A stretch of DNA of 64,000 nucleotides from Portulaca oleracea (lineage: Eukaryota; Streptophyta; Magnoliopsida; Caryophyllales; Portulacaceae), in assembly GCA_029582165.1 (NCBI GenBank), contig CM055891.1, forward strand, positions 33,436,048-33,500,047, written 5' to 3'. Every line of letters starts with the position of its first letter. Within the stretch, counting starts at the first letter, position 1. Of the stretch, positions 54,002-64,000 are shown piece after piece. A model generated the notes under the pieces. The model had not been told where the DNA came from. It ran no database searches and saw only the letters and a program-made list of their open reading frames with translations. The position numbers were made by a program, and so were the translations under genes.

Positions 54002-56037
54002 ATCTAATCCAAATAACACATACAGATCTAATGCTCATTATCTAATTAGCTTCTTTATATATTAAGATCTAAGTGACTAACTACCACAAGCTTTTGATTA
54101 TTTTTCTTTGGCCATCTACACATTACTACAATATACTATATAGTAGTTTTGTTGGTGGATTTTAAGCTAACTAGATCAAGACAAAGAAGGTCATTTTCAA
54201 CACTTGAAAGAGTCAACATCCATGCATCCAACTACGAAATCCCTCAAGTCTACGGCTTTTGTTTGGCCATAAATTTGATGTTAATCACTATTCTCTCAAT
54301 TTTTTAATTATGTATTATTTTTAATTCCATTTATTAGTTTCTATACACTAACTGAACCTTCAATTTTATAATAATATACTTAAATATATTACATAAATAT
54401 ATTTATACAATTTCATATTTTTATGATAATTTAATAATTACAATTATAATATTATGTGTATAGAATAGTCGTTAGTAGTTAAAATTTACATATATAATAA
54501 TACATAATAAAAAAATTGATGGAGTGTTTATTTTAAGGACCATATAAACATCTTGCCTCAAGATGCATCTTAAATTATCTATATTTCACGTTTTGTTAAC
54601 TTTTAATAATATTTTCTCTAATAATTATGTATATTTACCAACTACAAGAGTATAATATTTATTTACTAGGTCCAAAAAATATAAATAATAGCTAATATTA
54701 TCAGTCATAATAAAAAATGCACATTTTATACATAGTTTTATATTTAAGAAAAAATATCAATAAATAAATACTTTTGCATGTACGTGTCCTCATGTGGTCA
54801 TGCTTATGCATATAGATGTGTTATATTATCATTATTGGCTTGCTAACATTTTGAAGTGACTTTCCTCAAAAAAAAAACATTTTGAAGTGACTAATGACTT
54901 TAAATTTGCAAGTTTGTTGTTTTGATTTTCCTCCGTCCTATGTAAATTATTCTTCTATGTACATCTCTAAGACAATTCATTTTTCTGGTTTAACTTAATT
55001 ACATAGTTCATTTTTCTCCCTTTTATGTCTACCCTAACCTTATGCGAGTATCTGTACCGCCTCCTCATTATCACTAACTCCTTTGCCATTGTGTTACAGC
55101 CGCGATTGTCGTCAAACAAAATATATATCCTCGTTTCTATTATTTCAAAGAAGATAAAAAAATATATGCCAAACAACTGAAAATACCAATTTAAAAATTC
55201 ATTTCTAAAAAAAAATTTTACAATTAAAAAAAAAATTCTTTATACCAAACACACCCTTAATATCATTATTTCGTTGAATTTATTGTTGAACTAGAAGGAG
55301 AGTAGCCATATTTCAACACAAAGTACATGTTTTTGCTCTACTTAACAATTATTACTCCATTTACCAAACTTGGGTTGTTTTTTGGCCGAAAACATGACGC
55401 ACGCAAATGCGTCACATGGTACATGGACTAGTTTGGTGAGATTTTCATGTAGTCATATTTCAACGTACCCTTGTTTAGTTGTTTTTATCAATTGTGATTC
55501 ATGTTAATTGGGTGTGGCATTGAACAATTCATCCATTTGAAGGGTCTTTTTCATATTAATTGTCACGATTTCAAATACGTTTTTTAAGTGATAATTTCTT
55601 AGATAATATTTTATTAATAACAGCAACAACTTCTGAAACATATTTAGGGAAACATGTTTAAGTGTGATATGAAGGTCTAGATGTAAGCAATTTTCTCCCA
55701 TGAGGTAGAGGTCATAGAGAGGTTGATTCCTATTTATATAATATTTTACTAACTATTCAATATTATATTTTTAGGATAATATTTTCCGCTATAAATCTAA
55801 TCATAGTAATTTTATATAGTAGTCATTATATATATTGAGAATCTATAGTCAAAATTTTAAAGTTTAACCATATAATTGTTAAAGATGACAATTAATATGG
55901 AATGGAGAAAGCATTACTAGGTGAGTTTAGATATTTAGAGATTACTCTCACTAATTCTTTTTATCTATTTTAAGTTTTTAACTAACTTTTTTATCTCACG
56001 TTATCATCACTTTATAGGAAATATCAATAAATTACTA
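54002..56037. other. Gene-free AT-rich region
   Basis: About 54930-55258 is a copy of the 430-bp MITE family (right end ACCAAACACACCCTTAAT). About 55655-55725 has a minus-strand GCTTACATCTAGACC segment like a SINE fragment. No gene is seen. Confidence 0.45.
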
Positions 56038-56945
56038 AAAGGTACTCTATGTTTGGCGTTATCTATTTTTAAGAGACCATATTATTGAAAATAATTTTTA
56101 GGTACCCTGTATTTTGTAGTACCTATTTTTTGGTGACAAATTATCTTTTTGATTTATTACAAGATCCCCAAAATTATATAAAATTACAAAAATATCCCTA
56201 CCTTCATAAAAATTTGTCAATTTATATTTCCACATGCATTACTATTTGTTTTAAAGAAGGAAAATTGGATTTAAATAATATGAACTTTGGGCAATAGTAG
56301 AATAATTTGAACTTTAGATTTGGTTCCAAATAATTTGAACTTTGATCCTCTTGGATTTTAGTAGCACGCCACCGAGTTAAGTTGAACTTAACTCGGCGGC
56401 GGGATGACTTGGCAACGGAGACACGTGCCTGAGCTTTTTAATTAGTTGTACCATGTCAGCTTAATATTGTCATCTCGCCGTGGCGTGCTACTAGAATCCA
56501 AGGGGGTCAAAGTTCAGGTTATTTAGAACCAAATCTAAAGTTCAGATTATTTAGTCTACTATGGCCTAAAGTTTAGATTATTTAAATCCAATTTCCCTTT
56601 AAGGAATTAGCATCTCCTTATTTTTCATTGACAAACTCTGATTATTTGTTTTAAAGAATTACTATATGTTCTGCATTACTATCTGCTGTTATACCAAATG
56701 AAAAATATGGAGATGCTAATTCTTTAAAACAAATAGTAATGCATGTGGAAATATAAATTGCCAAGTTTTTAAGAAGGTATGGATATTTTTGTAATTTTAC
56801 ATAATTTTGGGGATCTTGTAGTAAATCTAAAAGATAATTTGTCACCAGAAAATAGGTATTACAAAACACAGGGTACCTAAAAATTATTTTCAATAATATG
56901 GTCCTCTAAAAATAGATACCGCAAAACATAGGGTACTTTTTAAAT
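56038..56945. mobile_element. Large foldback element with a second foldback nested inside
   Basis: Outer arms 56038-56265 and 56717-56945 share GGTAC.CTATGTTT, AATAATTTTTAGGTACCCTG, TTGTAATTTTA and CACATGCATTACTATTTGTT in inverse orientation. Inside, 56264-56595 is itself an inverted repeat: AAATTGGATTTAAATAAT at both ends, AACCAAATCTAAA near each inner third, GTAGCACGCCACCGAG-like in the middle. The inner copy inserted into the outer one. The open frames in the arms are mirror images of each other, not genes. Confidence 0.8.
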
Positions 56946-57036
56946 AAAGGATAATGAGATAAGAAAGTGATGATGACATGGATAATGCGAATGGTGCAGA
57001 TGTTACGGTAGAAAAGAACAGAGTTAGCTAGATTTA

Positions 57037-57280
57037 GGCCTTGTTCTTTTCTGCGGTATTTTGCGGTATGGTGTGGTAAAGTGTGGTGGAATTGTGGTGA
57101 GTGTGGTGGAATTGTGGTAGGTTATTGGTATTTGGGGTAGGTGAGAAGAGAGAATGTAAAAAGTAGAGGAGAAAAATGAGGAGAGAAAAAAGTAATGATT
57201 TGTGGTAAAATGTAGTGAATTGTAGCAAACTGCGGTATGCTGTGGTACCGCAGTTTGCCGACCGCAGAAAAGAACATGGC
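57037..57280. mobile_element. Tourist-like MITE
   Basis: GGCCTTGTTCTTTTCTGCGG and CCGCAGAAAAGAACATGGC as inverted ends; TTA to the left. The interior is very close to the copy at 35974 (TAGGTTATTGGTATTTGGGG, AATGTAAAAAGTAGAGGAGA). Confidence 0.85.
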
Positions 57281-57453
57281 ACTGGATTTGGATTTTTTTC
57301 CCCTGTGGAGCTAACTTTACGTGGTAGACTAGTTGCAGTTCTAATGTACTGATCATCTCTTGACTTTATGGATTTGCCGGTACTAAAAAACAGTTGAAAA
57401 GAAAAATGGAGACAAACATTTGATTGGAAAATCAGTGATGTAGGTAGCAGGGA

Positions 57454-57751
57454 TACAACGGGCAAAATTTTATCCGACCCGCGTTACCCGAATTGTCCGA
57501 CCCGGAAAAAACCGGGTCTGGACATAGATTTTTCGTCCGAATTTTTATATTGACCGAATTGACCGAATATTCGGACATAAAATTTCTCTTTTTTCTATTG
57601 TCCGAACCCGATTTTAGCTTCGTCCGAATTGTCCGACTCGGTTTGACCCGAAATAAAACTGGGTCCGGACATGAATTTCTCGTCCGAATTTTGACATTGT
57701 CCGAATTTTTCCGACTCGGATTTACTCGGACCCGGATTTTTGCCAGCGGTA
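57454..57751. mobile_element. hAT-like MITE
   Basis: Ends TACAACGGGCAAAATTTTAT and (reverse complement) TACCGCTGGCAAAAATCCG. Flanks AGCAGGGA (57446-57453) and AGCAGGAA (57752-57759) differ at one base of 8. Repeated GTCCGAATT/GACCCG core, same family as in adenylate kinase intron 2 and TIC40 intron 3. Confidence 0.85.
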
Positions 57752-57759
57752 AGCAGGAA

Positions 57760-59555
57760 TGAGAAGTGAGAAGAACATAGTCAATAAGACTTATAAGACC
57801 TTTGCAACTTTTTACAATTAAAAAAATATTGCTTTAATTCTTTTTGGTTTGTGGGGGTGGGTGGGTGAGTTAGGAATCCCACTCGCAATTAAATACATAA
57901 CATAACATTGCCTTTCAATTTGGAAGTTGAGTAGTGAACTTGGTTTAGATAAGATTGAGCTAGCAAAGTATATATTATGCCTAAATTTTTTTGGTAAAAA
58001 GGTAACTTTTAGATAAATGTGGGGATAGGGAGTTAAAGATTGTTGATCCATAAAGTATAGATATGCATATTGTAAAATAGGTAAAGTACTAAAGTTTTAC
58101 AAAATTAACATGACATTCCCTCCATTATACAGCATTTATCATCTTGAAAATCGTATAGTCAACTTAAAAAGTCTGATTGTAAATTTCTTAATATATGTAA
58201 TGATTTGTTAAGTGAAAATAGTGTCATTAGATTCATAGTGAACAATATTTTCTTAAAAGTATAAATTTGTAACTTTTGAAAATATGTTGGTAGAAAATGA
58301 TGATCAAAATTTTGTATTGCAGACCGTGAAAAGTCAAGAAAGACAGACAAATATTAACAAATGGAAGGAGTAGTAAAATAAGTAGTACAGTGAAAATGCA
58401 AAATAAACGGTACTCAAAGCCTCAAGAAAGCAAGCATCGAATAAGTTCAGAGAGGTTTCCCTCATGGCACCAATTATTAGACCAATCTCATAAGATTACA
58501 ACACTCAAACATGAATGCATGATCCTTCAAATGAGCATTTACTTTCCCCTCTTCTGCAACTTTTTCCTAAAATTTGTTGATTTTTCTTCATTATTCGTCT
58601 TCATACACCCAAATTACTACCAATCTCCATAACTCTACTTGCAATTAGATCATTGGTAGAATGATTATTGTCATCAGATTCCACTATTTTTTCAATTGCT
58701 TATACCATTCGATGCTTGCTTTTTATTCCCCTTATTTAAGATTTGAATTCCTTGAAGTAGCTCTAACAAACTACTTGTCTTACTAAATGCCATTCGAATT
58801 TCAACTTTACATTTTCCTCTTTCATCCGTCCAACAATGACTTTTCCAACCTAAAAGATAGAATCCTCAAACTAGGAAACATATTAAGACTCAATCAATAG
58901 AAATCGAGCCATCCACAGTATTAAAAGTACAATCACTATCAAAATAGGCTACTTTTGTATTACCTTGAAGAAGCACATATGTGTTTGATGTAGAACTTTT
59001 TGGATTTTGAATCAAATCTATAGAGAGATGAAGTGCTCTAAGATTGAACCACCTAACCATCTTGTCCCACTCCCTCCTAACAAACCAAAAAGCACATGAA
59101 TCAAAAACCAAAAATAAAGTAAAAAATGGGGGCAATTTTAACTACAACATAATAAACAAGAATAATTTGACTTTAATACACACAATCCCTTAGCTTTTTA
59201 AGTGGGGATGACACCCCAACTGTGACATTTGCATTTACATAATTTGTCAATATTGAGAAAAAGTTGGCACCAATCATCAATTTTTGACCCACCAACTTAC
59301 GCATTTTGGCAAAACTTTGCCACTATACTTGACTCATTACACTTCACTTTCAGTCTTCCTCCTCCACATTGTAAGTTATAACCTTTCTTTTTCTTTTTCT
59401 TTTCCTTTTTTTTTTTGAATTCTAAACTAAGCATTAGGTATACTCACATACTCATTATTCTGAACATATGGGGAACTTAGAAGCTTACTTCACAAATTCC
59501 CCCCCTTAATTACATTACTAAATGTGTTATCATACACATTATTATCATCAAAAGA
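57760..59555. other. Intergenic, 3' of MYB gene
   Basis: AT-rich with no recognisable coding exon or inverted repeat; the right end is probably MYB 3' UTR. Confidence 0.45.
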
Positions 59556-61920
59556 TTAGAGCCCGAGCTCGTTTTCTAAGTACACTGTCCACCACAATCT
59601 GCTGCCATCCTGGTAATTAGTATTCGGGATGTCGTTTTCCGAGACTATGCAGTTTGGAATCTGATCAAATTCACTCAAACTCGGCTCATTATCGGCTGAG
59701 TTTGAGTAAGAATTGGAGTTCGAGTCGCCCTCCAACATGTCCCACAGATCCAAGTTGGGCTCGAATGGGATTTCGATTAGCTCGTCTAGGAAACCATTGT
59801 CGATGATCATTTCGTCCCCGTGGGATTCGGAAAATGAGCTGGTTTGAGAATTGTCATAGCTGGAAGACGAGCTTGATGAATGCTCGACAACATCTTCTTT
59901 AGGGCTAGTTTCTTTCGGGGTTTCATGAAGGGACGATTCTTGGTTAAGCGATGAATCTTCTTCTTCTTCTTCTCCTGGAGTTGTAGCTTTGGTAGTTTGT
60001 TTAGCTTTGACACGTTTCTTCAAATGGGTGTTCCACACGTTCTTGATCTCGTTATCTGTTCTTCCAGGGAAATGAGACGCTATCTTCGACCATCTGAATT
60101 GATACGACGACAAAAGGGCCAATTAGACTTAATCATCAATTAATTGTGACAATCAAGGGTTACGAACAAGCTCACGAGAAATGTTCTCTGAGAAAAAAAG
60201 AAACTAACTTGTTTCCAAGGGTCTCGTGTAGCTTGATAATGGTCTCCTCCTCTTGGGGAGAGAAATTCCCGCGCTTGAGGTCAGGGCGAAGGTAATTAAC
60301 CCATCTTAAGCGACAACTTTTCCCACATCGTGCCAACCCTGATCACAAACCATCTTATAACATTAATCATTCATATCAATCACATCAATCAATGTTCAAG
60401 CAATTTCGAGCAATCCAAATCAAGCTTATCCGAAGCGTCAAAACAAATTCTCATCTCCAAAAAGAGCTAACGGCAAATCCATTGTCGAATCAACTCGAGT
60501 TCACATCATTTGTGTGGCCAATTTGGTGAAACACAAGATAAGACCTAATCCTAACAGATTAGACATGTTAAATTTTGGTAAGAATTAGCACTACCAAGAT
60601 CTCTTGGAGTTTCAGTTTGGATGGAGACATATCAAGCCAACAACTTTGATGTTGACTGCTGCAAACATTCATATTAAAAACAAAACCATGTTGAAAATTA
60701 GGGCAGCAATTATAGAAATGGATTGCTTTTGCAAAATTGTTTGACCTAGTTTACCTAACAGTATCTGTTCCTTTGAAGACATTCTACTTTCTGATTGGCC
60801 TGTTAAGTTATTTTTTGACCCACCAACTGATGGCTGATGCTTGATTGCTCCTAACCCAACCCCCCACTTGAGGTGATTCACACGTGTGAACAAATTAAAA
60901 TATTGACACCCTATCAAAATATAATAGACACACTATCTAGTAATTAAGTAAACACCTCTATCAAAATAAAAATTGTAAGTAAACACCAACCCATTATTGT
61001 AGTTATAATAATAAAGGCAACTGAATGAGACTAAAGAGTAAAAGGCAGGTTGTCTTCGGCTTATTTTATTTAAACTTATTTCGAAATGAACTTATTATTC
61101 TAAGACAAGGCGAAGAGAACAAACCCGTCTTAAGGCCATTGAGATATTACTCGTAATATTGTCGTTGGAAACCTATATATTGTCCTGTAACTATGTATTG
61201 ATCTGTAAGTACTTAATTCTAGACTATAAGGACGAATAAAACTACAATTAAAGTTCGACTAATCTTGAAATTCCCATAATTAAGGTTCTCTAATCACTTT
61301 CACCATAGATGAAACAAGGAAAAAACAGGGCAAAGAGTGTAATATGTTTGCAATATTCAAACCAAAATCAAAACTAATACTCTGGAATCTCCCCACAAGG
61401 TATTTTGGGGTTGTATGTAGAATCTTACCCTCTAAATTTAGCAATTTACAAAGATCGGTTTCAATTGACCCAAGATTCAAAAACCATTCGCTACCTACTA
61501 TTCCATGGAAAAGAAGCAAATGATGTTCAAGGTATTTTCCTTTAGTCCATTACAATTATCCAGATTATGGACTTAATGCTTGCAATATTTCCTTTCATAT
61601 ATCCACCAAATATGTCAAAACATGCTAACAAGTCTCAATGCCAGGGCTTAATTATGATCATCACGGAACCATATGAATATCATACATGAAAAAGCAGGAT
61701 AAATCAAGGAAAACTTGTTCCGAAATGGGGTCGAGATTCGAGAAAGAATACATAGAGGAAGAAAGAAATCAAACAATGAACCTGCAAGTTTAGGGAGAGC
61801 GCGCCAGTTGCTGTGACCGTACTTTTGTATGAAGGAGATGAGTGTAAGGTCCTCGGCTTCAGACCACGGGCCCCTCTTCACCCCCGCCTTGTCACAGCAC
61901 GGCTTTCGCCCCTTTCCCAT
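59556..61920 (-). CDS. R2R3-MYB transcription factor (MYB58/63/10/72 type)
   Basis: Three exons, 61920-61782, 60338-60209, 60093-59556; 268 residues. Intron positions (after LPKLA G and within GN-K) are the standard R2R3 ones. R2 has W14-type [20 protein letters not shown] and [13 protein letters not shown]3 has [40 protein letters not shown] and WNTHLKKR. The C-terminal part is Glu/Ser-rich and contains [19 protein letters not shown], with [11 protein letters not shown] at the end; both resemble motifs of the MYB72/MYB10/MYB58/MYB63 group. Those factors regulate lignin-related phenylpropanoid or iron-deficiency genes in the nucleus; which role applies here is not decidable. R2 contains the normally Gln position as Leu (PKLAG). 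Intron 2 (60339-61781) holds a SINE-like fragment. Confidence 0.92.
61395..61505 (-). mobile_element. SINE-like fragment in MYB intron 2
   Basis: AATCTTACCCTCTAAATTTA, CAATTTACAAAGATCGGTTT and CAATTGACCCAAGATTCAAA parallel the fragment in TIC40 intron 2. Confidence 0.5.
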
Positions 61921-62087
61921 CTTTCCCGCGTTAATTAGTTAGTCGTTACACTAATTACAGATTAATTAAGCACGGGCACGGGTTGATCGATCGAGGATAT
62001 GATGATGTTAATCAGTGTGTGTGATTTGGTAGGAAAAAAAAGGATAAGGTGGAGTAGGGCAGGCCAGGGGAAGAAGACTTGGTATGA

Positions 62088-62096
62088 TGTATTTAT
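62088..62096 (-). promoter_or_regulatory. TATA box of MYB gene
   Basis: Minus strand CTATAAATAC, about 170 bases before the ATG at 61920, in a region otherwise lacking a TATA consensus. Confidence 0.55.
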
Positions 62097-62615
62097 AGTG
62101 AGAGGCAGAGAGAAAAAGAGGGAGATGATGAAATGCATGCAATATGCTTAGGGTAATATTGTTGGTGTAGTAAAGATTCCACCTTACCAAACACTTTGGA
62201 CCATTCTGCCTTTCATTTTCCATTGAAATTTGATCAACAGCTATATCATGCATGATTTTTTTTCCTTTAGTTAGGAGAACTGGGTACTTAATTATTAGTT
62301 TATAACCCCATTATCAATTTAATTATTACCAAGTAACATAACTTTCTTCATCTCAGTAGTTTTTACTTTTCATTTTGAATTTTTTTTCAAGGTTTGGGTT
62401 TGAGGGCATCATCTGCATCATATGAGATCATGCTTATGTCAGTCTTTGTATGAGCTGATGCTGAATGCCAGTAAAACAAACAGTGTTGCACTGTAATAGC
62501 TTTGCTTTTAACTTTTTCATTGTATAAAACTATGAATCTTAATTTTCAGTTTTCAATATCCTTATATAAATATCTTAGTTTTCAATATCCCAACAGTCAA
62601 TATTGTCTGCTGCCA

Positions 62616-62694
62616 AGGTAAAGTTGCTTACATCTGGATCTCTCTAGACCCCCACATCGACGGGACCCATGTCGGGAGTGTTGTATATAAGTCT
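62616..62694 (+). mobile_element. SINE-like fragment
   Basis: AGGTAAAGTTGCTTACATCT, then GGATCTCTCTAGACCCCCAC, ACGGGACCCATGTCGGGAGTG and TTGTATATAA: the body order of a plant SINE family whose members keep TACATCTGGATC and GGGACCCA...GGGAGT. Confidence 0.6.
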
Positions 62695-63054
62695 TACTTT
62701 TGTTAAGGACAATAGTGTCTTTGAATCCCAACTAATCACTTTCCATCCCATGCATCAAGAATCAACAATGGTCCTTAAGCTATGCTAAAAGTTTTTCTTT
62801 TCTTTAAAGTATTTGTTCACTCCACAGAAAAAGCAAGCTTTGAAAAACTTGGATCCACGGACTCTTTTAAATTTTTTAAAATTCAAAGGTAAGACTGCTA
62901 TATCATACCCTACACACCCTATTTTACCATCGGACTTTAAGGGTATTGGATTTGGAAAAAGCAAGTAATATTTGCAGGATATACATAGCCTCAGTTTTCC
63001 GATTGTCTTTTCCTTCTGATATTTAGCCAAGATATAATTGTTAATCCAACACAA

Positions 63055-63057
<3 letters not shown>

Positions 63058-63140
<83 letters not shown>
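63058..63140. repeat. Compound (AC)n(AT)n microsatellite
   Basis: About 25 AC units followed directly by about 16 AT units. The Cys/Val-rich frame on the minus strand is an artefact. Confidence 0.95.
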
Positions 63141-63145
<5 letters not shown>

Positions 63146-63689
63146 TCTTAAGGATCCATCATAGAAAGAAAAGCCAGAGATTATTCTATGATATAAGTAG
63201 TAAATAAAGATTCATTGCTGATAAGATCACATCAGTAATCCAATCACACGAAGTCAAACGAGGAGTCCACCTATAAGATGAAGGAATTCAACTGCTACTT
63301 GCTCCTTGTCAAATGCATCCTACATCACTACTGTAGTCACAATTGGTAACTTGGTATTAACGAAATCAGTTCATTAACAAGTGAAAATTTTTCTAAAGTA
63401 TTTGGTAACCAAATCATGGGATTGCGCGCAGCCACTAGCATGGATTTGAAACAGTCAAATGTGCAATTATTCAGACTATTGCCTTGTTTGGGTAAAACTG
63501 GGATGATTGAAAAAAACTAATCATACTTTTGACCTCTTTTAGTATGCAGACTTCTTATTAATATCTAAAGTTGGTTAGAATTGTTCAAAGATATAGTCTA
63601 CAAGCTCTTCACGAAAGAAAACCATAATTTTTAAACCAAAGGGTCACCCTCCCTACAAAGATATTCCGATGGAAGATCACATAAAAGAA

Positions 63690-63775
63690 TACAACAACGA
63701 CTCCCAGTGTGGGTCCCGCTAACACGGGTCGATTTGACGAGATCCAGATGTAAGCAGTCTTGTTTTAACCCACGA
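63690..63775 (-). mobile_element. SINE-like fragment, inverted relative to the copy at 62616
   Basis: The minus strand reads GACTGCTTACATCTGGATC ... GCGGGACCCACACTGGGAGTC then GTTGTTGTATTC. Same family as the copy at 62616. Confidence 0.6.
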
Positions 63776-64000
63776 CACTATGTGTAGAATACTAGAACGG
63801 CAAACCAGATAAATAGGAGAAATCTACTGGCGAAATTTCACTGTCTCAAATAAATAGGAAAGGGAGGGGGGTTTCATTACCTGGAACTGGAATCTAGCAG
63901 CTAGGAATAACTGAATAAGAGTTGGGTTATCATTTGAGCAGACCGGGACAATCCTTATCTCTGCAAGAAGCTATGTCCAATCTCGTCATCTGCACAGCTC

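Larger units (their letters stand above)
62097..64000. other. MYB upstream region and repeats to the window edge
   Basis: AT-rich promoter DNA followed by two SINE-like copies, a compound microsatellite and unassigned sequence. No coding exon that I can support up to 64000. Confidence 0.45.

Noticed and set aside
56085..56893. Two similar 70-80 residue frames on opposite strands
   Set aside because: They are the two inverted arms of one foldback element, not a gene pair.
62400..62470. GCATCATCTGCATCATATGAGATCATGC region checked as a possible microRNA foldback
   Set aside because: It does not match a microRNA I know and the arms do not pair convincingly.
62785..63108. Minus-strand frame beginning with alternating Cys-Val
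   Set aside because: Pure translation of the AC microsatellite; the rest has no domain.

Overview
The window is nuclear DNA of a flowering plant, most likely a core eudicot. It carries multi-exon genes with GT-AG introns and AT-rich intergenic space full of small DNA transposons. It also carries plant-only gene families (F-box/FBA proteins, AAP permease, TIC40, CRINKLY4-related kinase, CEPR2, R2R3-MYB, defensin-like peptides) and a stray plastid rps4 fragment. I cannot name the genus from sequence alone.

Layout. 0-8 kb: the 3' end of one F-box/FBA gene (+), a polyQ F-box gene (+), an intronless PP1 inhibitor-3 gene (-), and a six-exon amino acid permease (-). 8-17.5 kb: a seven-exon plastid adenylate kinase (+, last intron GC-AG) converges on an intronless CRINKLY4-related receptor kinase (-). 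As I recall, AMK2 and CCR4 are also adjacent in Arabidopsis (At5g47840/At5g47850), so this pair looks like conserved microsynteny. 17.5-21 kb: transposons, including a 684-bp hAT element with a perfect 8-bp target duplication. 21-26.2 kb: an intact tRNA-Leu(UAA), a decayed inverted tRNA-Leu copy, and two tandem two-exon defensin-like genes missed by simple ORF calling. 26.4 kb: a plastid rps4 insertion. 27-29.5 kb: a duplicated pair of small secreted Tyr/Pro-rich peptides ending in RLPEGF. 30.1-33.3 kb: a CEPR2-type LRR receptor kinase (-). 33.3-39.8 kb: gene-poor. 39.8-44.5 kb: TIC40 (12 exons, -). 45.8-47.2 kb: an RPB5-like RNA polymerase subunit (-) whose intron holds two tandem copies of a long hairpin and a broken exon copy. 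48.3-59.5 kb: a LINE RNase H relic, then about 10 kb of MITEs, SINEs and microsatellites. 59.6-61.9 kb: an R2R3-MYB (-) of the MYB58/63/10/72 type. The rest is MYB promoter, SINE copies and an AC/AT microsatellite.

There is no operon-like logic. The genes are independent housekeeping and signalling loci. The least ordinary parts are the defensin-like/tRNA cluster, the RLPEGF peptide pair beside a peptide-receptor kinase, and the duplicated hairpin in the RPB5-like intron. Exon boundaries were derived by hand from splice sites, reading-frame continuity and family conservation; no alignment program was run.
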